Source: Streptomyces flaveolus
GTDB taxonomy: Bacteria; Actinomycetota; Actinomycetes; Streptomycetales; Streptomycetaceae
Assembly: GCF_014648815.1 (NCBI RefSeq)
Contig: NZ_BMRV01000020.1
Location: 51,396-115,395, forward strand
Direction: 5' to 3'
DNA length: 64,000 bases
The notes beneath the pieces were generated by a model that saw only the letters and a list, made by a program, of their open reading frames with translations, searched no databases and had not been told where the DNA came from. The translations under genes were made by a program, and so were the position numbers. The first letter of the stretch is position 1. Every line of letters starts with the position of its first letter. This document shows, piece by piece, positions 58,842-64,000 of the stretch.

Positions 58842-59045
58842 TCAGGCGCTGAGGCGAACCATGTCGGCCTGCGGGCCCTTCTGACCCTGCGAGATCTCGA
58901 ACTCGACCCGCTGGCCTTCTTCGAGGGTGCGGTAGCCGTCCATCTGAATCGCGCTGTAGTGGACGAAAACATCCGCACCACCGTCGACCGCGATGAAGCC
59001 GTACCCCTTCTCCGCGTTGAACCACTTGACGGTGCCCTGAGCCAT
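58842..59045 (-). CDS. Cold-shock protein, CspA family
   Basis: 67 residues from ATG 59045 with GGGAG 6 bases upstream. It is a minimal cold-shock domain with both RNA-binding motifs, KGYGFIAV and DVFVHYSAI, and an acidic surface ending in GPQADMVRLSA. It acts as an RNA chaperone. It has a strong hairpin terminator and a long AT-rich leader, both expected of a highly expressed cold-shock gene. It lies just upstream of groEL2 on the same strand. Confidence 0.94.
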   Translation of the reverse strand: MAQGTVKWFNAEKGYGFIAVDGGADVFVHYSAIQMDGYRTLEEGQRVEFEISQGQKGPQADMVRLSA

Positions 59046-59396
59046 GCCTAACTCCCCTATTACTGGCCCTTGCACAGATCCGCACTTCGCGGATCCGGGT
59101 CAGACCTCACCCCCCCAATGGGTGGGGGCGTGCGCCGGAACGCGTCGACCGCGGCTGAATGTATCTGTCCAACTGCCGTCTGCAACAGGTCAATCGGACG
59201 AGAAATCTGGACGTAGCCGGTCCGGAATGTGGCGAGAATTCGCCTGAATTCGGGTCAAGTCGGGCTACACAAAGCGAACAAAAGCCGCGAAATACGCCCA
59301 CACTTTGGCTACATCTTGTCGGGCCTGCGACGAGGAATTCCGGAGCACCGTCTCGGTGATCGGGAGCGCGTTCCCCAACTCTACCGCGCTCAATCA
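59046..59396. other. AT-rich leader/promoter region of the cold-shock gene
   Basis: About 350 bases between the cold-shock gene and the cysO terminator, clearly less GC-rich than the rest (for example GAATTCGCCTGAATTCGGGT and AAAGCGAACAAAAGCCGCG). Short frames on both strands have no family or ribosome binding site. It probably holds the promoter and the long 5' leader of the cold-shock mRNA. Confidence 0.55.
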
Positions 59397-59443
59397 CATG
59401 GAATTGCCCCCTCCGCTTCTCTTACGGAGGGGGCAATTCCATG
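59397..59443 (-). terminator. Terminator of the thrC-cysO operon
   Basis: CATGGAATTGCCCCCTCCG (59397-59415) and CGGAGGGGGCAATTCCATG (59425-59443) form a perfect 19-bp stem with a 9-base loop, 44 bases after the cysO stop. Confidence 0.85.
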
Positions 59444-59487
59444 AACTCTGCGTGACGCCGGTCACCGAAGGCGACCGGGCGGGCGGA

Positions 59488-59763
59488 TCAGCCGCCGGCG
59501 ACCGCCGGAATGATGGACACGCCGGCACCGTCCGGCGTCGCCGTCTCCAGGCCCTGCTCGAAGCGGACGTCGTCGTCGTTGACGTAGACGTTGACGAAGC
59601 GGCGCAGCTTGCCCTGGTCGTCCAGGACGCGGGCGGCGATGCCGGTGTGGTTCTTCTCCAGGTCCGTGATGACCTCGGAGAGAGTCGCGCCCTCGGCGGC
59701 GACCTCGGCCTTCCCGCCGGTGTAGGTGCGCAGGATGGTGGGGATGCGAACGGTCACGCTCAT
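59488..59763 (-). CDS. cysO: CysO-type sulfur-carrier protein (MoaD/ThiS fold)
   Basis: 91 residues. It is a ubiquitin-like beta-grasp protein with the C-terminal GG used for thiocarboxylation. SVTVRIPTILRTYTGGKAEV, RFVNVYVNDDDVRFEQG and IIPAVAGG follow mycobacterial CysO almost word for word. The thiocarboxylate supplies sulfur for cysteine via CysM and Mec. Those partner genes are not here. Its ATG overlaps the stop of thrC by 4 bases, so it is made together with threonine synthase. Confidence 0.92.
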   Translation of the reverse strand: MSVTVRIPTILRTYTGGKAEVAAEGATLSEVITDLEKNHTGIAARVLDDQGKLRRFVNVYVNDDDVRFEQGLETATPDGAGVSIIPAVAGG

Positions 59764-61058
59764 GCGAGGCCAGCCTCTCGGAAGGAGTCCAGGTTGGGGC
59801 GGATCGTCGCGGTCAGACCGGTGCCGGCCACCGCGTCGAGGGTCTTGAGGCCGTCGCCGGTGTTGAGGACGACCGTGGTGAGGGACGGGTCCAGGACGCC
59901 GTTCTCGATCAGCTTCTTCGTGACGCCGACCGTCACACCGCCGGCGGTCTCCGCGAAGATGCCCTCCGTCCGGGCGAGCAGCTTGATCGCGTCGACGACC
60001 TGCTCGTCGTTCACGTCCTCCACCGCGCCGCCGGTGCGGCGGGCGATGTCGAGGACGTAGGGGCCGTCGGCCGGGTTGCCGATCGCGAGGGACTTGGCGA
60101 TGGTGTTCGGCTTCTGGGGGCGGACGACGTCGTGCCCGGCCTTGTAGGCGGTGGACACCGGCGAGCAGCCCTCGGCCTGCGCGCCGAAGATCTTGTACGG
60201 CTTGTCCTCGACCAGCCCGAGCTTGATCAGCTCCTGCAGACCCTTGTCGATCTTCGTGAGCTGGGAGCCGGACGCGATCGGGACGACGAGCTGGTCGGGC
60301 AGCTGCCAGCCGAGCTGTTCGCAGATCTCGTACGCGAGGGTCTTGGAACCCTCGGCGTAGTACGGCCGCAGGTTGACGTTGACGAAGCCCCAGCCCTCGC
60401 CGGCCGGGTCGCCGATCAGCTCGGAGCAGAAGCGGTTCACGTCGTCGTAGTTGCCCTCGATGCCGACGAGCTCACCGCCGTAGACGGCGGCCATGACGAC
60501 CTTGCCCTGCTCCAGGTCGTGCGGGATGAACACGCAGGAGCGGAAGCCGGCCCGGGCGGCGGCGGCGCCGACGGCGCCGGCGAGGTTGCCGGTGGAGGAG
60601 CAGGACAGGGTGGTGAAGCCGAAGGCGCGGGCGGCCTCCAGGGCCTGGGCGACGACACGGTCCTTGAAGGAGTGCGTCGGGTTGCCGGAGTCGTCCTTGA
60701 CGTACAGACCGCCGGTGACGCCGAGCTCACGGGCCAGGTTCTCGGCCTTGACCAGCTTGGTCCAGCCCGGGTTGATGTTCGGCTTGGTCGCGACGTCCGC
60801 CGGGACGGGCAGCAGGGGCGCGTAGCGCCAGATGTTCGCGGGGCCCGCTTCGATCCGCTTCCGCAGTTCCTCGGTGTCGTAGGCCGAGAAGTCGTAGGCG
60901 ATCTCCAGCGGGCCGAAACACTCCTCGCACGCGAAGACCGGGCCGAGGGGCACACGGTGACCGCATTCGCGGCAGGAGAGCGCCGCGGCGGGGCCCAGGT
61001 CCACGGGGGAGGGGGAAGCGGTGGTGTCGGTGGTGCTTGCGACAGTCTGCACAGCCAT
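59760..61058 (-). CDS. thrC: Threonine synthase
   Basis: 432 residues from ATG 61058. It converts O-phosphohomoserine to threonine with PLP. The PLP lysine K132 is in NPTHSFKDR, and an N-terminal zinc-finger pair C29/C32 and C44/C47 (CRECG, CEECF) marks the long actinobacterial form. The gene is first in an operon with cysO and is preceded by a SAM-I-type riboswitch. This can divert phosphohomoserine toward threonine or save it for methionine as SAM changes. Confidence 0.95.
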   Translation of the reverse strand: MAVQTVASTTDTTASPSPVDLGPAAALSCRECGHRVPLGPVFACEECFGPLEIAYDFSAYDTEELRKRIEAGPANIWRYAPLLPVPADVATKPNINPGWTKLVKAENLARELGVTGGLYVKDDSGNPTHSFKDRVVAQALEAARAFGFTTLSCSSTGNLAGAVGAAAARAGFRSCVFIPHDLEQGKVVMAAVYGGELVGIEGNYDDVNRFCSELIGDPAGEGWGFVNVNLRPYYAEGSKTLAYEICEQLGWQLPDQLVVPIASGSQLTKIDKGLQELIKLGLVEDKPYKIFGAQAEGCSPVSTAYKAGHDVVRPQKPNTIAKSLAIGNPADGPYVLDIARRTGGAVEDVNDEQVVDAIKLLARTEGIFAETAGGVTVGVTKKLIENGVLDPSLTTVVLNTGDGLKTLDAVAGTGLTATIRPNLDSFREAGLA

Positions 61059-61078
61059 GTGAGGCGAGGCCCTTTCTC

Positions 61079-61230
61079 CTCATCTTCCTCACGACGCATC
61101 TCGCCGTGAGACGGATTTGGCACCTTCCCTAGCCGGGAGCCTCGCGCTGCGATCGACAGTGATCTACGAGAACCGACTGGAGGGTTGCCGGGGCTTCATC
61201 GGGCCGTATCCCTCTGCCCCTCTGGATGAG
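61079..61230 (-). promoter_or_regulatory. SAM-I (S-box) riboswitch-like leader of thrC-cysO
   Basis: On the minus strand the RNA runs CUCAUCCAGAGGGGCAGAGG, then GAUACGGCCCGAUGAAGCCC and CGGCAACC, later GGUGCCAAAUCC, and closes with GAUGAG. These are the conserved S-box blocks (GAGGGA...GGCCC...UGAAGCCCXGCAACC...GGUGCCAA). The P1 stem pairs CUCAUC (61225-61230) with GAUGAG (61079-61084). The closing strand runs into GAGGAGAAAGG, so control is probably at translation start. Only 20 bases separate it from the ATG. Confidence 0.85.
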
Positions 61231-61374
61231 CGGTATGTGGTTGTTTTGCGCTGGTTCACACGGTGACCCCGGCATGCGCCGGTCCTCCGCGTTGTTCAAG
61301 ACTGTAACCGAAGGCCAGGACGGTTGAGATAGTCGTCCGTACCGCGAGATGGATCACAAAGGAGCCCACCGACC

Positions 61375-62319
61375 GTGCTGGAAGAAGTCGAGCGCTGGCT
61401 TGGCACACGCTCCTGGTCCGTGGCAGACCGCACGCTTCCCCAGATCATGGCCGCCAAGCGCGCCACGGGCCAGTCGGTCAGCGTGGTGCTGCCCGCGCTC
61501 GACGAGGAGGCGACCGTCGGCGAGATCGTCGCGGTGATCCGCCGCGAGCTGATGCGGCGGGTGCCGCTCGTCGACGAGCTCGTGGTCGTGGACTCCGGGT
61601 CGACCGACCGCACGGCGGCGGTGGCCGCGGCGGCGGGGGCGCGTGTCGTCCCTCGCGACGAGATACTCCCCCGCATCCCGGCCGTGCCCGGCAAGGGCGA
61701 GGTGCTCTGGCGCTCGCTGCTGGTCACCGGCGGGGACATCGTCTGCTTCGTCGACGCCGACCTGCGCGAGTTCTCCGCCGACTTCGTCTCCGGCATCGTG
61801 GGCCCGCTGCTCACCGACCCGGAGGTCCACCTCGTCAAGGCCATGTACGACCGCCCGCTCGACGCCGCCCCGGGCGAGGGCGGCCGGGTCACCGAGCTGA
61901 TGGCCCGCCCGCTGCTCAACCTGCACTGGCCCCGGCTGGCGGGCTTCGTCCAGCCGCTCGGCGGCGAGTACGCGGCCCGCCGCTCGCTCCTCGAGAAGCT
62001 CCCCTTCCCCGTCGGCTACGGGGTGGAGCTGGGCATGCTCGTCGACTCCCTGCACCTGGTGGGCCTGGACGCGCTCGCCCAGGTCGACGTCGGGGTGCGC
62101 CGGCACCGTCACCAGGACGGCCGGGCGCTGGGCCGCATGTCCGCCGCGATCTACCGCACCGCCCAGCTCCGGCTGGCCCGCGGCCATCTGCTCCGGCCGG
62201 CCCTCACCCAGTTCGAGCGGGGCGCCGGCGGCTTCGAACCGCGCACCTACGCCGTCGACACCGAGGAACGGCCCCCGATGACGGAGATCGCGGAGTACGC
62301 GTCCCGCCGGGTGGCCTGA
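61375..62319 (+). CDS. gpgS: Glucosyl-3-phosphoglycerate synthase
   Basis: 314 residues from GTG 61375, with AAAGGAG about 10 bases upstream. It is a GT81-family transferase joining glucose from a nucleotide sugar to 3-phosphoglycerate. The GT-A fold has VVLPALDEEATVGEIV, the VVDSGSTDRT loop, the metal-binding VDADL and the MARPLLNLHWPRLAGFVQPL acceptor segment. The product is a precursor of glucosylglycerate, a compatible solute and polysaccharide primer. otsA, another osmolyte gene, follows 78 bases later from its own promoter. Confidence 0.92.
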   Translation: MLEEVERWLGTRSWSVADRTLPQIMAAKRATGQSVSVVLPALDEEATVGEIVAVIRRELMRRVPLVDELVVVDSGSTDRTAAVAAAAGARVVPRDEILPRIPAVPGKGEVLWRSLLVTGGDIVCFVDADLREFSADFVSGIVGPLLTDPEVHLVKAMYDRPLDAAPGEGGRVTELMARPLLNLHWPRLAGFVQPLGGEYAARRSLLEKLPFPVGYGVELGMLVDSLHLVGLDALAQVDVGVRRHRHQDGRALGRMSAAIYRTAQLRLARGHLLRPALTQFERGAGGFEPRTYAVDTEERPPMTEIAEYASRRVA

Positions 62320-62384
62320 GCGTCACGTGACCGAATCGCCGCCGAGGTGACGCGTGGGCACGTTTGAGGATTTGGGGGCCGGGC

Positions 62385-62390
62385 TAGGTT
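62385..62390 (+). promoter_or_regulatory. -10 hexamer TAGGTT, leaderless promoter of otsA
   Basis: TAGGTT is 7 bases before ATG 62398. Confidence 0.55.
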
Positions 62391-62397
62391 GAGGCGT

Positions 62398-63786
62398 ATG
62401 GCTTCAACCTTCGGTGCTGCTCAGGTGCTGGTCGCCTCCAATCGGGGGCCCGTCTCGTACGAGGTGCGGGAGGACGGTTCGCTGCATGCCAAACGGGGCG
62501 GCGGCGGACTGGTCTCCGGGTTGTCGGCCATCGGGCCGGACGCGGACGCGCTGTGGGTCTGCTCCGCGCTGAGCGACGGCGACCGCGAGGCGGTGCGGCG
62601 CGGGGTGGGCGAGGACGGCGTACGAATGCTGGACGTGCCGGCCGACGTGCACGCGGACGCGTACAACGGGATCGCCAACTCGGTGCTGTGGTTCGTGCAC
62701 CACATGCTGTACCAGACGCCCCTGGAGCCCGTCTTCGACGCGGAGTTCCGGCGGCAGTGGGCGTCCTACGAGGCGTACAACCGGGCCTTCGCCGAGGCGC
62801 TGGCCGAGGAGGCCGCCGAGGGCGCGGTCGCCATCGTGCAGGACTACCACCTGACGCTGGTGCCGGGAATGCTGCGCGAGCTGCGGCCCGACCTGCGGAT
62901 CGGCCACTTCTCGCACACGCCGTGGGCGCCGGTCGACTACTTCCGGATGCTGCCGGACGACATCGCCGAGCAGGTCCTGCGCGGGATGCTGGGCGCCGAC
63001 CGGCTCGGGTTCCTCACCCGGCGGTGGGCCGACGCGTTCACCGCCTGCTGCGACGCGCTGGTGGACGGGGTCGGCGGCACGGAGATCGGCGTGCACGGGC
63101 TGGGGGCCGACGCGGACTTCCTCCGGAAGCGGTCGCACGAGGCCGACGTCGACGAACGGATGGCGGCGCTGCGCGAGGAGATCGGCGAGGGGCGCCGGGC
63201 GATCGTCCGGGTGGACCGCACCGAGCTGTCCAAGAACATCGTGCGGGGCATGCTGGCGTACCGGCAGCTGCTCGCCGACCGGCCCGAGTGGCGGGAGCGG
63301 GTCGTGCACGTCGCCTTCGCCTACCCGTCGCGGCAGGACCTCGCCGTGTACCGGGACTACACGGCCGAGGTGCAGCGCGTCGCGCAGGAGATCAACGCGG
63401 AGTTCGGGACGGCCGGGTGGACGCCGGTCGTGCTGCACGTGAAGGACGACTTCGCGCGGTCGCTGGCGGCGTACCGGCTGGCGGACGTGGCGCTGGTCAA
63501 CCCCATCCGGGACGGGATGAACCTGGTGGCGAAGGAGGTGCCGGTCGTCTCCGACGAGGGGTGCGTGCTGGTGCTGTCCCGGGAGGCGGGGGCGTACGAG
63601 GAGCTGGGTGACGACGCGCTGGTGGTGAACCCGTACGACATCTGTGGAACGGCGGACGCGCTGCACGAGGCGTTGTCGGTGCCGGCGGGCGAGCGGGCCG
63701 AGCGGTCGAAGCGGCTGTCCGCCGCCGCGACCGCGTTGCCGCCGGCCCGGTGGTTCCTGGATCAGCTGGCGGCACTGCGGGGCTGA
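62398..63786 (+). CDS. otsA: Trehalose-6-phosphate synthase
   Basis: 462 residues from ATG 62398. It is a GT20 enzyme making trehalose-6-phosphate from a nucleotide-glucose and glucose-6-phosphate. The N-terminal VLVASNRGPVSYE, the IVQDYHLTLVPGMLRE loop, IGHFSHTPWAP, and the C-terminal NPIRDGMNLVAKE with the donor-binding residues are all present. The phosphatase OtsB is not seen before the window ends. It provides desiccation and spore-related trehalose. Confidence 0.94.
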   Translation: MASTFGAAQVLVASNRGPVSYEVREDGSLHAKRGGGGLVSGLSAIGPDADALWVCSALSDGDREAVRRGVGEDGVRMLDVPADVHADAYNGIANSVLWFVHHMLYQTPLEPVFDAEFRRQWASYEAYNRAFAEALAEEAAEGAVAIVQDYHLTLVPGMLRELRPDLRIGHFSHTPWAPVDYFRMLPDDIAEQVLRGMLGADRLGFLTRRWADAFTACCDALVDGVGGTEIGVHGLGADADFLRKRSHEADVDERMAALREEIGEGRRAIVRVDRTELSKNIVRGMLAYRQLLADRPEWRERVVHVAFAYPSRQDLAVYRDYTAEVQRVAQEINAEFGTAGWTPVVLHVKDDFARSLAAYRLADVALVNPIRDGMNLVAKEVPVVSDEGCVLVLSREAGAYEELGDDALVVNPYDICGTADALHEALSVPAGERAERSKRLSAAATALPPARWFLDQLAALRG

Positions 63787-63798
63787 CGCCGGCGGGGG

Positions 63799-64000
63799 TC
63801 ACCGTCCCTGGACCGGCGGGCAGTAGCCGGTCCTGTCGCCGATGGAGTTGATCTCGGCGTTGGACCGGGAGTCACCCGCGTAGTCCAGCTGGTCGGTGCA
63901 CTTCTTGCCGTCCTGCACGGGCGTGCCGGACGGGGCGGCGCCGCCCGGCTTCGGCGCGGGGCAGGTGCCGGTGTCCTCACCGATCGAATTGATCTCCGCG
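63799..64000 (-). CDS. C-terminal end of a protein with AEINSIG repeats, 5' end outside window
   Basis: 67 codons are seen before the TGA at 63799-63801. The frame holds two copies of a 12-14-residue motif: AEINSIGEDTGTCPAP and NAEINSIGDRTGYCPP, separated by a Gly/Pro linker and KKCTDQLDYAGDSRS. Three cysteines and the repeats suggest an exported, disulfide-bonded protein. The start and any signal peptide lie beyond the right edge. It converges with otsA at a distance of 12 bases. No family is recognised. Confidence 0.72.
   Translation of the reverse strand, partial: AEINSIGEDTGTCPAPKPGGAAPSGTPVQDGKKCTDQLDYAGDSRSNAEINSIGDRTGYCPPVQGR

Noticed and set aside
59107..59397. Small open frames in the cold-shock leader
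   Set aside because: No ribosome binding site, no family, and the GC content at third positions is unlike that of genes in this window.
1..64000. Biosynthetic gene cluster, prophage or transposon
   Set aside because: No polyketide, peptide-synthetase, integrase, transposase or phage structural genes are visible. The Drr-like pump and MarR exporter are common single units.

Overview
The window is about 64 kb of very GC-rich DNA with the codon bias, gene families and TANNNT-type promoters of a Streptomyces chromosome core. It carries futalosine-pathway menaquinone genes, a second groEL without groES, a mycothiol-type isomerase family, a CysO-type sulfur carrier and DUF2530, DUF2771, DUF3027 and DUF4031 proteins, all typical of Actinobacteria. 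From memory, the gene content (serC, mqnB-mqnD, cold-shock gene, XPB-like helicase, cutC, murQ, groEL2, cysO-thrC, gpgS, otsA) matches the central chromosome of Streptomyces coelicolor and its relatives. I see no prophage, insertion sequence, CRISPR array, tRNA, rRNA or large biosynthetic cluster.

Layout. Positions 1-8.2 kb hold catabolic and stress genes: an AtuA-family protein with a TIGR03084 partner, an EamA exporter, a Nudix hydrolase, a SUKH-like protein, a DinB protein, a decayed FG-GAP gene, a phosphoesterase, and a secreted lipase cut by an in-frame stop. From 8.3 to 20.5 kb come a giant FAD/Fe-S oxidoreductase, serC, a Drr-like ABC pump with a divergent TetR, a surface propeller protein, an SGNH hydrolase, an aldo/keto reductase, a 28-residue membrane peptide, a 2',3'-cyclic phosphodiesterase and a MarR-MFS pair. 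From 20.6 to 34 kb come a purine permease, a CtpE-like P-type ATPase, a sacsin/Hsp90-type ATPase, a 47-bp minisatellite, a DUF3027 protein, an MFS protein, a DUF2771 lipoprotein and mqnB-mqnD. From 34 to 45 kb come a cold-shock protein, a HAD phosphatase, an XPB-like helicase and its helicase-associated partner separated by two tiny secreted-peptide genes, and a HelD-type RNA polymerase recycling motor. From 45 to 53 kb lie cutC with a DasR-like site and an N-acetylmuramic-acid module (RpiR regulator, murQ, PTS EIIBC). From 53 to 64 kb come esterase and ene-reductase genes, groEL2 with two CIRCE-like elements, a cold-shock gene, cysO-thrC behind a SAM-I-type riboswitch, gpgS, otsA and the tail of a repeat-containing protein.

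How the genes work together. MurQ and the PTS permease import and process N-acetylmuramic acid under an adjacent RpiR repressor. The DasR-like box before cutC suggests a further amino-sugar link. MqnB and MqnD are two steps of futalosine menaquinone synthesis. ThrC and CysO overlap by 4 bp behind one SAM-sensing leader, tying threonine and cysteine/methionine supply together. GpgS and OtsA make compatible-solute precursors.

Regulation is unusually readable here. About twenty genes have a -10 hexamer 6-7 bases before the start codon, implying leaderless mRNAs. Several operators (TetR, MarR, RpiR, MerR-like, CIRCE, DasR-like) are clean inverted repeats. The strongest oddities are the in-frame TGA in the lipase, the 47-bp tandem array, the DasR-like site at cutC, the riboswitch before thrC and the tiny leaderless membrane peptide. 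I found no convincing wholly new multi-gene system.
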